From contig JAEUTI010000016.1 in assembly GCA_016788065.1 (NCBI GenBank), positions 29,417-93,416 of the forward strand: DNA of 64,000 nucleotides, written 5' to 3'. Source of the DNA: Bacteroidia bacterium (GTDB lineage Bacteria > Bacteroidota > Bacteroidia > AKYH767-A > OLB10). A program made the translations under genes and the position numbers. The notes under the pieces were generated by a model. That model was not told the origin of the DNA. It made no database searches and saw only the letters and a program-made list of their open reading frames with translations. Shown here in pieces: positions 16,409-25,002 of the stretch (positions are counted from its first letter, which is position 1; each line of letters opens with the position of its first letter).

Positions 16409-16822
16409 ATGACAAATTCAACTTTTTCCAATTTTGAAAGTGAGACAACAGCCACTTTTACGGAAGATCTTATTGTAAACGGCTACGGATTAATTGCCAT
16501 TGCTTTGGATACCATCATCGATGATGCTGAAAATGCTGATATCATATCTTGTGAGGAAGCTTTGTTATCTTCAGAAATAATTGCAGCCGCAACAGGAAAT
16601 CCTGCACATGACTTTCCCGGAGATCTCCTGGAATGGATGCACACGCACATCCCACAAGGAAGTGCTGAACATGCAAATTTATTGGAGATGAGAGAAAAGG
16701 CTGCCGATGCTATCGATAACATAGTTACTAACTCAGAGCTTCGTGAATTATGGGAAGATACCAATTCATTCAGTGAATGGTTTGATGCTCAGGTAGCATT
16801 GCAAAAAAGAATTTTGGAATAA
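16409..16822 (+). CDS. DUF4259 family protein
   Basis: The 137-residue, all-helical acidic protein fits the DUF4259 pattern: NFESETTATF near the start, then alternating helices IALDTIIDDAENADIISCEE and ALLSSEIIAAATGNP, and the late SELRELWED segment. DUF4259 proteins occur widely and singly; their function is unknown. No signal peptide or membrane segment is present, so it should be cytoplasmic. It precedes aroC by 44 bases on the same strand, but aroC is likely expressed independently of this protein's role. Confidence 0.8.
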   Translation: MTNSTFSNFESETTATFTEDLIVNGYGLIAIALDTIIDDAENADIISCEEALLSSEIIAAATGNPAHDFPGDLLEWMHTHIPQGSAEHANLLEMREKAADAIDNIVTNSELRELWEDTNSFSEWFDAQVALQKRILE

Positions 16823-16866
16823 TTTAACAGGTCAAGCTGATTGAATTCAGTTACTAAACAATAATT

Positions 16867-17943
16867 ATGGCAGGCAACACATTTGGTGAAGTACTCCGGT
16901 TAACTTCTTTTGGTGAATCACATGGTGTCGCAATGGGAGGAATTCTGGAAGGCATGCCCTCGGGGGTTCCAATAGATTTCGATTTTATTCAGTTGCAGCT
17001 TGATCGAAGACGCCCCGGTCAATCTGCCATCACCTCTCCCAGACGTGAAACCGATCAGATAGAAATTCTTTCCGGTATTTTTGATGGCACTACCCTGGGT
17101 ACTCCTATTGGATTTATCATAAGAAATATAGATGCTAAGCCTGCCGATTATGACCAGCTAAAAGAAGCATACCGACCCTCACATGCCGATTTTGCCTGGT
17201 ATCAGAAATATGGATTTCGGGATTATCGCGGTGGCGGAAGAGCATCGGCCAGGGAAACGATTTCAAGAGTAGCAGCCGGAGCAATAGCTATGCAATTCTT
17301 GAAACAGCAGGGAATCACCATTCATGCCTGGGTTTCTGCTGTAGGAGATATTCAAATGGAAGATCTCAAATCTTTCGATGCTGATGCCATTTATTCTAAT
17401 GATGTGCGATGTCCATCCCCTTCCGATGCTGAAAGAATGATAGCATACATAAAAATGCTTCGGGATAAAGGTGATACTACCGGCGGAATAATTTCAGCAA
17501 CCATTCAGGGAGTTAAACCGGGGATTGGTGAACCTGTCTTCGATAAACTGCACGCTTCCCTGGGTCATGCCATGCTTAGCATTAATGCCGTAAAAGGGTT
17601 CGAAATTGGCTCTGGGTTTAAAGCTGCAACCATGAGGGGAACCGATCATAATGATCCTTTTGTGAATCATGGGGGGAAAATCACTACCAGCACTAACTTC
17701 TCCGGAGGTATTCAGGGTGGGATTTCCAATGGTAATGATATCAATTTCAAAGTCGCGTTCAAACCGGTTGCAACTATCATGCAACCGCAGGAATCGGTTG
17801 ATGCATCGGGCGATCCGGCCATTGTAACAGGCAAAGGGCGCCACGACCCATGTGTTGTTCCCAGAGCAGTGCCCATTGTAGCATCTATGGCTGCCTTGGT
17901 AATTGCCGACCAGTTATTGCGATCCAGATTATCGAGATTATAG
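16867..17943 (+). CDS. aroC: Chorismate synthase
   Basis: The 358-residue protein is of normal length for the family and has all three signatures: [14 protein letters not shown] near the N-terminus, [16 protein letters not shown], and [20 protein letters not shown], with [13 protein letters not shown] near the end. It converts 5-enolpyruvylshikimate-3-phosphate to chorismate using reduced FMN, the last common step to aromatic amino acids, folate and menaquinone. No other shikimate gene is adjacent, so it is not in an aro operon here. Confidence 0.97.
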   Translation: MAGNTFGEVLRLTSFGESHGVAMGGILEGMPSGVPIDFDFIQLQLDRRRPGQSAITSPRRETDQIEILSGIFDGTTLGTPIGFIIRNIDAKPADYDQLKEAYRPSHADFAWYQKYGFRDYRGGGRASARETISRVAAGAIAMQFLKQQGITIHAWVSAVGDIQMEDLKSFDADAIYSNDVRCPSPSDAERMIAYIKMLRDKGDTTGGIISATIQGVKPGIGEPVFDKLHASLGHAMLSINAVKGFEIGSGFKAATMRGTDHNDPFVNHGGKITTSTNFSGGIQGGISNGNDINFKVAFKPVATIMQPQESVDASGDPAIVTGKGRHDPCVVPRAVPIVASMAALVIADQLLRSRLSRL

Positions 17944-18095
17944 AAGTCTTGATAATAAGCTGTGGCAGGCAATTTTGCTTGCTAAAACAGTTTCCCGGTA
18001 AAGCAAAATAGTTTTTCATAACCAAATGTTGAAAAAATAACCGTTTCCGGGATGTTTTATCTCGCTTTTTGCCTGAAATTCAGGGGTTCATAGAC

Positions 18096-18103
18096 TAACT
18101 TTG
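18096..18103 (+). promoter_or_regulatory. Candidate -7 element of the AsmA-like/OmpA operon
   Basis: TAACTTTG lies 90 bases before the ATG at 18194, with TTTTTG at 18066-18071 upstream at a rather long spacing. The remainder of the 250-base gap shows nothing else I recognise. Confidence 0.5.
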
Positions 18104-18193
18104 TAGCCTGAAATCCATTCTACTAATAATCCATCTGTAATTATTCGTTAAATTATTCGTTCTTAAGAAAATACCACTGATCCCCAATATAAA

Positions 18194-20869
18194 ATGAAAA
18201 AAGCTCTCAAAATTATTGCCATTATTTTTGTTGTACTTATCGCACTGCTAATTGCTGTGCCTTTCCTGATGAAGGATAAAATTCTGGCTAAAGTAAAGTC
18301 AGAAATCAATAACAATGTGAATGCAACAGTCGATTTCAAAGGATTCGATTTAACTATTTTCAAAAATTTCCCTAATCTTACTTTGTTACTTGAAGATTTA
18401 AGTGTAGTTGGGAATGATGAATTCAAAGGAGATACATTAGCAGCCATCAAAACAACATCTGTAACTGTCGACATTATGAGTGTTATTACAGGTGATCAGA
18501 TTACAGTACGTGGTGTTTTTCTGGATGAACCCAAAATAATGCTTCAGGTTTTACAAAATGGAAAAGCAAACTGGGACATTGCCAAACCATCAACAGATAC
18601 CACCACTTCAACCGGTGAACCGGCAAAGTTTAAAGCAGCTCTAAAAAAATATGAAGTAAAAAATGGTTATATAGATTACGATGATAAATCGTTAGGTTTT
18701 CATATGCTGATGAATGGCTTTAATCATGAAGGTTCCGGCGACTTCACGCAGGATTTGTTCACGCTGAAAACAATGAGCACTATTGCCGCACTTACTGTTG
18801 ATTACACCGGAATTTCATACATCAGCAAAGCTAAAACAAGTCTGAAAGCTGATCTGGAAATGGATATGATTAATTCCAAATATACTTTCAAAGAAAATCT
18901 GATTGAATTAAATGCGCTTGCTTTAGGAGTGGATGGTTATGTTGCCATGCCTGCTGAAGACATTGCTATGGATCTTAAATTCGATGTCAAACAAAGCGAA
19001 TTTAAAAATTTCATTTCCATGATTCCCGGTATGTATCGCGATGGATTCGACAAGGTGCAGTCGAAAGGAAAACTGGGTTTAAATGGATTTGTGAAAGGAA
19101 CCTACAACGAAACTACTATGCCCGGTTTCGGTTTGAATCTCATAATTGCAGATGGTATGTTTAAATACCCTGATTTACCAACTGCAATCAACAATGTTCA
19201 GGTAGATCTTAAAATTTCAAACCCGGATGGAGTTCCTGATAACACAATAATCAATCTGAGTCGCATGCATGCCGAAATGGGTGCTGAACCATTCGATATG
19301 CGTTTGCTAGTTAAGACTCCGGTTTCTGATGCGCAGATTGATGCCAGCATTAAAGGATTAATTGATTTGGGCAATGTGAGTAAAATGGTTCCTCTGGAAC
19401 AAGGAACCACTATCAGTGGAAGATTCAAAGCCGATGTCACTGCCAAAGGAGTTGTTTCCTCACTTGAAAAAAGAGAATATGAAAAATTCAATGCAGCCGG
19501 AAATCTGTCACTTGAAAATTTCAAATATGTAAGCAATGATTTTAAACAAGGTGCTAACATCGGAATTTGTGAAATCATTTTCAATCCTAAAAATATAACC
19601 TTAAATAAATTTGATTTCAAATCGGGCAAAACAGACCTAAAAGCTTCAGGGTGGATTGACAACTTGATTTCATACATGTTCCGTGAGAATGAATTATTGA
19701 AAGGAAATCTTGATATAAATGCAGGAGTTATTGATCTGAATGAACTAATGGGTGAACCAACAGCTTCTGCACCGGCAGCTTCAGACACGGTTCCGATTTC
19801 AGTTGTTGAAGTTCCTGCTAATCTTGAATTTCAACTCACTGCAAAAGCTAACCGCATCTACTATGATGATATGGTTTTGGAAAATGCCAACGGAAATATT
19901 GCCATCCGTGATCGTACATTAGGATTAAATGATTTCAGCTTTAATTTACTTGATGGCAACATTTCAATGGATGGATTATATGATTCCAAAGACTTAAAAA
20001 AACCATTCTTCTTTTTCAATCTGGATCTGACAAATTTGGACATTAAAAAAACTTACGATATGTTCGTGGCAGTTCAAAAGCTGGCTCCTATTACTGAAAA
20101 ATGTTCCGGAAATTATTCATCAACAGTTAGTGTGAAAGGTAATTTCAACCAAAAAATGGAACCTGAGATACAAACCCTGAGTGGCGATGGTAAATTGACT
20201 ACCAAAGGTGTTACCATAAATAATTTTACGCCTCTGGTAAAAGTTGCTGATGCCTTGAAAATGGATCAGTTCAAGCAATTGAAAGCTTCTGATTTAAATC
20301 TATCATTCAAGTTTGAAAATGGCAGAGTTACCGTAGCACCATTTGATGTGAATTTAGGTGGTATAAAGTCAACTGTTCAAGGATCAAACGGTTTTGACCA
20401 GACCATCGACTACACTGTTGCGATGCAAATACCGACAGCAATGATGGGAAGTTCTGCCACCGGAGTTGTTACCGGATTACTTGCTAAAGCCAATCAAACG
20501 GCAGGAACCAATTTAAGCATGGGTAAGGAAGTTAAAGTTAATGTGAAGATTGGTGGAACAGTGACAAACCCCAAAATTGAAACAGGTGTTAAGGATGTTG
20601 CTTCCAATGCTGTTTCCGACCTGAAAGATCAGGCTATACAGCAATTGAATGATAAGAAAAAAGAACTCGAAGACAAAGCAAGATCGGAAGCAGAGAGATT
20701 GAAAGCTGAAGCCGAAGCAAAGGCAAAAGCTGAAGCTGAGAAACTCAAAAAAGAAGCGGAAGCAAAAGCTAAAGCTGAAGCCGATAAACTTAAAAAGCAG
20801 GCAGAAGAAAAATTAAAGAAAGAAGCTGAAGACAAATTGAAAGATCTTTTTGGCAAACCTAAAAAATAA
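18194..20869 (+). CDS. AsmA-like (DUF748/AsmA family) envelope protein
   Basis: The 891-residue protein has one N-terminal membrane anchor (KIIAIIFVVLIALLIAVPFL) and a long beta-rich periplasmic body. The opening after the anchor (NVNATVDFKGFDLTIFKNFPNLTLLLEDLSV) and the late GDGKLTTKGVTINNF and IKSTVQGSNGFDQTIDYTVAMQIP segments are characteristic of AsmA proteins, which are thought to carry phospholipids between membranes through a bridge-like groove. The last 80 or so residues form an A/E/K-rich heptad-like coil (KAEAEAKAKAEAEKLKKEAE), an unusual extension. It lies 6 bases before the OmpA-type gene, so they are co-transcribed. Confidence 0.88.
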   Translation: MKKALKIIAIIFVVLIALLIAVPFLMKDKILAKVKSEINNNVNATVDFKGFDLTIFKNFPNLTLLLEDLSVVGNDEFKGDTLAAIKTTSVTVDIMSVITGDQITVRGVFLDEPKIMLQVLQNGKANWDIAKPSTDTTTSTGEPAKFKAALKKYEVKNGYIDYDDKSLGFHMLMNGFNHEGSGDFTQDLFTLKTMSTIAALTVDYTGISYISKAKTSLKADLEMDMINSKYTFKENLIELNALALGVDGYVAMPAEDIAMDLKFDVKQSEFKNFISMIPGMYRDGFDKVQSKGKLGLNGFVKGTYNETTMPGFGLNLIIADGMFKYPDLPTAINNVQVDLKISNPDGVPDNTIINLSRMHAEMGAEPFDMRLLVKTPVSDAQIDASIKGLIDLGNVSKMVPLEQGTTISGRFKADVTAKGVVSSLEKREYEKFNAAGNLSLENFKYVSNDFKQGANIGICEIIFNPKNITLNKFDFKSGKTDLKASGWIDNLISYMFRENELLKGNLDINAGVIDLNELMGEPTASAPAASDTVPISVVEVPANLEFQLTAKANRIYYDDMVLENANGNIAIRDRTLGLNDFSFNLLDGNISMDGLYDSKDLKKPFFFFNLDLTNLDIKKTYDMFVAVQKLAPITEKCSGNYSSTVSVKGNFNQKMEPEIQTLSGDGKLTTKGVTINNFTPLVKVADALKMDQFKQLKASDLNLSFKFENGRVTVAPFDVNLGGIKSTVQGSNGFDQTIDYTVAMQIPTAMMGSSATGVVTGLLAKANQTAGTNLSMGKEVKVNVKIGGTVTNPKIETGVKDVASNAVSDLKDQAIQQLNDKKKELEDKARSEAERLKAEAEAKAKAEAEKLKKEAEAKAKAEADKLKKQAEEKLKKEAEDKLKDLFGKPKK

Positions 20870-20875
20870 TCACAA

Positions 20876-22792
20876 GTGAAACTACACAAAATTTTAGTAC
20901 TGCTTTTTATTCTCATTCCTGGTATTGGAACTGCACAGATCAGCAACCTTTGTAAGGTTTCTGATTCCAAAAAGGCTATCAAGAAATTGGAAGATGCCAA
21001 AGATGCCCGTAAGTCGAAGAAAGATTATAAGGTAATTAAAGAATTGTGTGAGGAAGCTGCCGAAGAAGACACTTCGTTTGCAGAACCCTGGCTTGTTTTA
21101 GGTGATGTAGCTTTTCAGAAAAAGGATTACCCAACTATGAAAAAAGCTTACGCGAGGCTCATTGAAATTTGTCCAGATGCCGATGCCAAAGTTTATTATC
21201 GTATGGGAACTTATTTGTACGACACTAAGAAATATGCAGATGCAACCAGCTACCTGAAGACTTATTTGGAATTTGCAACGACAGATGAATCTAAGAATAA
21301 AGAAGTTGAAGTTTTACTTTTCAGAGCTAAAATGATTGCAAATCCGGTTCCTTTCAACCCGGAACTGGTTAAAGGAGTTTCCAGTGCTGATCCCGAATAC
21401 CTGGCAATCATATCTCCCGATCATGAGCTATGTTTTTATACCCGTAGGTTTGATGAAGTCAGTAAAGGATCCATAACTCCAAAGAGTGTGGAGAAATTCA
21501 TGATATCGAAAAAAACTGCACAAACAGAATTCGATAAGGGTCAGGTGATGCCTCCTCCGTTCAATATGAATACAAGTAACAATGAAGGAGGTGCATCCAT
21601 TAGTAAAGATAACCGATTTCTATTTTTTACCCGTAATGACAATGGGAATTTTGATTTGTACTACTCTGAATTTATAAAGGACAAATGGGGCGAAATCACC
21701 AATATGGGCCCCAATGTAAATGATCCCAAACAATGGGATTCTCAACCTTCTATTTCTCCCGATGGTAAAACGTTGTTATTTGCAACCTACCGGGATACCG
21801 TTAATTTTACGAGTGATATTTACAAGACTGTAAAGCAAAACGGCACATGGAGTAAAGCCACCCCATTAAGCATCAACACCAACGGAAATGAAAAATCTCC
21901 TTTCATTCATCCCGATAATAAAACGTTGTACTTTTCAAGTGACAGCTTACCGGGCATGGGAGGATTTGATATTTATTTGTGCAGAAAAAACGATAAAGGA
22001 GAATGGGGAAAACCAATAAACATGGGATACCCAATTAATACGGAATCAGACGAAGTTGGTTTTTTTGTGAGTACAGATGGACGTAAAGGATATTTCGCCA
22101 GTAACAAACTTTCCGGCGCCGGTGGATATGATATTTATTCATTTGAATTACCGGAAGACAAACGTCCAGAAAAGGTATTATTTGTAAAAGGACAGGTACG
22201 TGGTGATAATGACCAAATTCCTTTGGCTGCGAAAATTGAAATGAAAAACCTGACAACATCTGAAACCATTGAAGTTGACTATGATTCATTGACAGGAAAT
22301 TATGCTTCAGTCGTAAGTTTTGATGCAGATTACATCATGACGATTAAGAAAGAAGGTCATGCTTACAATTCACAGTATTTCGGTCAGGAAGATTCGGCTA
22401 TAAATGGCGTTGTAACGAGTGATTTGGAACTTCGCAAAATAGCAGTTGGAAGTGCTTATAAACTGAATAACATCAGATTCGCTACCAATTCATCAGAACT
22501 CAATAAAGCTTCTAAAAATATCATTACCGATTTTGCCGGATTTTTAAAAGAAAACCCAAGGGTTAATGTGGCTATCCACGGCCATACCGATTCTGCAGGA
22601 GATGCGGCTGCGAATATGACACTTAGCAATGATCGCGCTAAATCTGTTTACGATTTCCTGATTAAATCAGGCATCAATGCATCCCGGTTATCCTACAAAG
22701 GATTCGGACAAACAAAACCGGTTGTCTCGAATGAAAACGAAGAAGGGAGATCTAAAAACAGACGTACTGAGTTTGTGATTATGAATAACTGA
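20876..22792 (+). CDS. OmpA-family protein with TPR and beta-propeller (PorE-like)
   Basis: The 638-residue protein starts at a GTG, since a signal peptide follows immediately (KLHKILVLLFILIPGIGTAQ). Domains in order are TPR-like helices (about 30-155), PD40/WD40 propeller repeats with PSISPDGKTLLFAT and TDGRKGYFASNKLSGAGGYD (about 165-425), a carboxypeptidase-regulatory-like domain (about 435-520), and a C-terminal OmpA domain (about 530-638; IHGHTDSAGD and NRRTEFV) that binds peptidoglycan. This order matches PorE, the T9SS component that tethers the motor complex to the cell wall, but several paralogues of this architecture are usual per genome, so the specific assignment is tentative. Confidence 0.85.
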   Translation: MKLHKILVLLFILIPGIGTAQISNLCKVSDSKKAIKKLEDAKDARKSKKDYKVIKELCEEAAEEDTSFAEPWLVLGDVAFQKKDYPTMKKAYARLIEICPDADAKVYYRMGTYLYDTKKYADATSYLKTYLEFATTDESKNKEVEVLLFRAKMIANPVPFNPELVKGVSSADPEYLAIISPDHELCFYTRRFDEVSKGSITPKSVEKFMISKKTAQTEFDKGQVMPPPFNMNTSNNEGGASISKDNRFLFFTRNDNGNFDLYYSEFIKDKWGEITNMGPNVNDPKQWDSQPSISPDGKTLLFATYRDTVNFTSDIYKTVKQNGTWSKATPLSINTNGNEKSPFIHPDNKTLYFSSDSLPGMGGFDIYLCRKNDKGEWGKPINMGYPINTESDEVGFFVSTDGRKGYFASNKLSGAGGYDIYSFELPEDKRPEKVLFVKGQVRGDNDQIPLAAKIEMKNLTTSETIEVDYDSLTGNYASVVSFDADYIMTIKKEGHAYNSQYFGQEDSAINGVVTSDLELRKIAVGSAYKLNNIRFATNSSELNKASKNIITDFAGFLKENPRVNVAIHGHTDSAGDAAANMTLSNDRAKSVYDFLIKSGINASRLSYKGFGQTKPVVSNENEEGRSKNRRTEFVIMNN

Positions 22793-22807
22793 TGCTTTAA
22801 AGATTGG

Positions 22808-23491
22808 CTATTCCTTATTGGAACCACCTAACATTTTCATCATTTCTTCCTGGGTGACAACCTTATAATCTGAAGGGATTTTAAAACGATCCGCAGTAAC
22901 CGTTTCTGCAGAAACAGATTTGGCAACCATCTGAAATTTCATTCCTCCCTGCTCGATTGTAAATTGCATGGGGCATCCTTTAAGATCCTTCCATTCAGTC
23001 ATCATCTGAGCATAAGAATTTACTTTATCTGTAAAATAAACCTCAAAACTGGTTTGGGTTGATGCATCTTTAAGAATGGCCTTCTTACATGTATAACCCG
23101 CAATTTCTTTAGTTTCGTTGGTAATCTCAACTTTGAATGGAGATGCTTCCCTTTTCTTGAATGCATCTTTGGCTTGTTCATCGGTCATTACAATAGCCGA
23201 CTTGGTTCCCATCATATCCATTAAAGTTGTAACACTTCCGGTTTTTGAATTCACAATAGAGGCAGAACTCATTCCCATGCCCATCGCTGTTTCGGTACGT
23301 GAAAACTCCTCATTAAAGTATACTATAGATTCAGTAGGAAGCATGGCAGCCATATTGGCATCCAGTTCCATATCAGGATATGAAATTTCATAAATTAGTT
23401 TTCCTTCAGAAATTGCTTTCTGTGCCGTGGCACTTCCTGTAGCAATAAACTGAATGGTGATAGCTGCAAAATATAAAATGAACTTTTTCAT
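22808..23491 (-). CDS. Exported GLPGLI/DUF4412-like protein (paralogue 1)
   Basis: The 227-residue protein has a signal peptide (MKKFILYFAAITIQFIATGSATAQ) followed by a beta-rich body beginning KLIYEISYPDMEL. The central ETKEIAGYTCKKAI, with the single Cys before an Lys-rich strand, and the VYFTDKV segment are typical of DUF4412/GLPGLI-like lipocalin-style exported proteins of Bacteroidota. Function is unknown. It is a clear paralogue of the next gene, with the same KIAGxxCK core, the same Met-rich loop (MGMGMSSAS) and the same order. The gap between them is 47 bases. Its stop is 15 bases from the stop of the convergent OmpA gene. Confidence 0.7.
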   Translation of the reverse strand: MKKFILYFAAITIQFIATGSATAQKAISEGKLIYEISYPDMELDANMAAMLPTESIVYFNEEFSRTETAMGMGMSSASIVNSKTGSVTTLMDMMGTKSAIVMTDEQAKDAFKKREASPFKVEITNETKEIAGYTCKKAILKDASTQTSFEVYFTDKVNSYAQMMTEWKDLKGCPMQFTIEQGGMKFQMVAKSVSAETVTADRFKIPSDYKVVTQEEMMKMLGGSNKE

Positions 23492-23538
23492 AAAATGGTT
23501 TTAAAAGATTTTCAGTTATGCTAGACTTCCCAATATAG

Positions 23539-24234
23539 TTACATGGTAAGTTTCATGTCTTTTGGATCAGTAAACACTTCATAGCCTTCAGGGACTGTAT
23601 ACAAGGAAACATCATTTTTTCCGGCAACAATTTCTTTGGCTTTCAGATTCATTACCATATCACCAAAACGAATGGAATACTCCATTAACATGCCATCGAT
23701 ATCGCGGAAAGGAGAACTCCAGTTTGGAGATTGAACATCAAAATCCTCGGTATAATAAACCGGATAAGTATTGTTTGTGCTGTCAGTTACCATTGCCTGC
23801 TTGCATTTGATGCCGGCAATCTCTTTTGTTTCTCCTGTATGTACAACTTTCAATTCAACTCTGTCGGAATAGTTTTGAGCTACCTGATTTTTATCGAGTA
23901 CCAATGCCATCTTTTTACCCATAGCTGAAACCAGGGTGGTATATTTAAAAGACATGGCATCAGATATCAATCTAGTTTCCATCATATTCATCCCCATTGA
24001 GATAATAGTGCAGGTTTTTCCACCACTAAAATAGGTAGTAACCTCGCCGGGAAGTAATGCTTTCATAATCGGATTAATATCAGCCGATTCAAAAGTTACT
24101 TCATATACAATTTTTCCCTCTTCTAAACCTGAATGAAGACCAGATTTACATCCATAAGGAATTAACCCGGAGATCAAAAAAAGTGCTGTGAGCAACAATC
24201 CTGTTAACCTGCCTTTATTTTGCTTATTTACCAT
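23539..24234 (-). CDS. Exported GLPGLI/DUF4412-like lipoprotein (paralogue 2)
   Basis: The 231-residue paralogue of the downstream gene shares the KIVYEVTF opening strand, the MGMNMMETR loop, TKEIAGIKCKQAMVTDS and VYYTEDF. It has a basic N-terminus, a hydrophobic stretch and a Cys in LIPYGCKSG that could be a lipid-attachment site, so this copy may be membrane-anchored while the other is soluble. The pair arose by tandem duplication. Function is unknown. Confidence 0.7.
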   Translation of the reverse strand: MVNKQNKGRLTGLLLTALFLISGLIPYGCKSGLHSGLEEGKIVYEVTFESADINPIMKALLPGEVTTYFSGGKTCTIISMGMNMMETRLISDAMSFKYTTLVSAMGKKMALVLDKNQVAQNYSDRVELKVVHTGETKEIAGIKCKQAMVTDSTNNTYPVYYTEDFDVQSPNWSSPFRDIDGMLMEYSIRFGDMVMNLKAKEIVAGKNDVSLYTVPEGYEVFTDPKDMKLTM

Positions 24235-24265
24235 AGCCTTAATATTTTCCTGATTACAGGAGATT

Positions 24266-24273
24266 CAAAATTA
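24266..24273 (-). promoter_or_regulatory. Candidate -7 element of the DUF4412-like pair
   Basis: On the minus strand TAATTTTG lies 31 bases before the start at 24234. No -33 TTG at the usual distance. Confidence 0.4.
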
Positions 24274-24280
24274 CAAAATT

Positions 24281-24937
24281 CTAATCAGTTGTTATCTGTT
24301 GCCAAACATTCGCAAGGACTTGACTATCAATAACATGCTGACCTTCAAAGAATACTTCATTTACCTTAAAGCCGTTTTGAGACAATTCCTTACTCCGTTC
24401 AACTGACTGGGATACCGGAATAAACTGGTCATCAGAGCTATAAACAAAAGTAACCACAGGAAAATCCGGGGCTTTGTCAACAATATCAGGAGCAAGATCT
24501 CCGCACCAGGCAACAAAATTTAATGGTTTTACCTTTTTACTGGCAATCCATCTGGAAGCGGTAGCCACTCCTTGAGAAAATCCTAAAATATTTACCTTAC
24601 AGGATGGTTGTCGGATAAAATCCAGGATGTGCAAATGTAAGTCATTCAAATACCTGACATAATCTTCAATATCATCCAAACGGTCATCTTTGGTCATCCA
24701 TGATGCCACAACATCTCCGGAGAAGCCTTTTCTGTAAAACCGCGACAATCCTTCAGGGGCGATGATAAGTCTTCCTGGTTGCGACAATACTTCAAACTCT
24801 TTGATGAACTCCGATGCTTGCATCCCATATCCATGTAATACATAAATTATTTCAGTTGTTACTGATTGTAAATCACCGATATAAAAATAGCGGGCTTTCT
24901 TAGATACCAATAGGTTCCCTTTTTGTACAAAATTCAT
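24281..24937 (-). CDS. Alpha/beta hydrolase (phospholipase/carboxylesterase family)
   Basis: I take the ATG at 24937 (MNFVQKGN) instead of the upstream in-frame TTG, which would overlap the divergent promoter region. The 218-residue protein has the esterase nucleophile elbow LGFSQGVATA, the acid Asp in VYSSDDQFIPV and the His in FEGQHVID. The oxyanion loop is the LHGYG element. The family splits carboxylic esters or acyl-thioesters in the cytoplasm. The start lies 65 bases from the divergent dipeptidyl-peptidase gene. Confidence 0.82.
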   Translation of the reverse strand: MNFVQKGNLLVSKKARYFYIGDLQSVTTEIIYVLHGYGMQASEFIKEFEVLSQPGRLIIAPEGLSRFYRKGFSGDVVASWMTKDDRLDDIEDYVRYLNDLHLHILDFIRQPSCKVNILGFSQGVATASRWIASKKVKPLNFVAWCGDLAPDIVDKAPDFPVVTFVYSSDDQFIPVSQSVERSKELSQNGFKVNEVFFEGQHVIDSQVLANVWQQITTD

Positions 24938-25002
24938 GATACGAAAATAGTCTCTTTCAATCGTAATTACTATTTTTATTGCCTCAAACAATTCGATTCA
25001 TT

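Noticed and set aside
18000..18060. Possible terminator with CCCGG and CCGGG words after aroC
   Set aside because: The complementary words are about 50 bases apart with no supporting T-run; pairing is not convincing.
24938..25002. TTG starts for both divergent genes (24991 minus, 24979 plus)
   Set aside because: They would overlap each other and push signal peptide or conserved N-termini inward; the ATG starts at 24937 and 25003 fit family N-termini.
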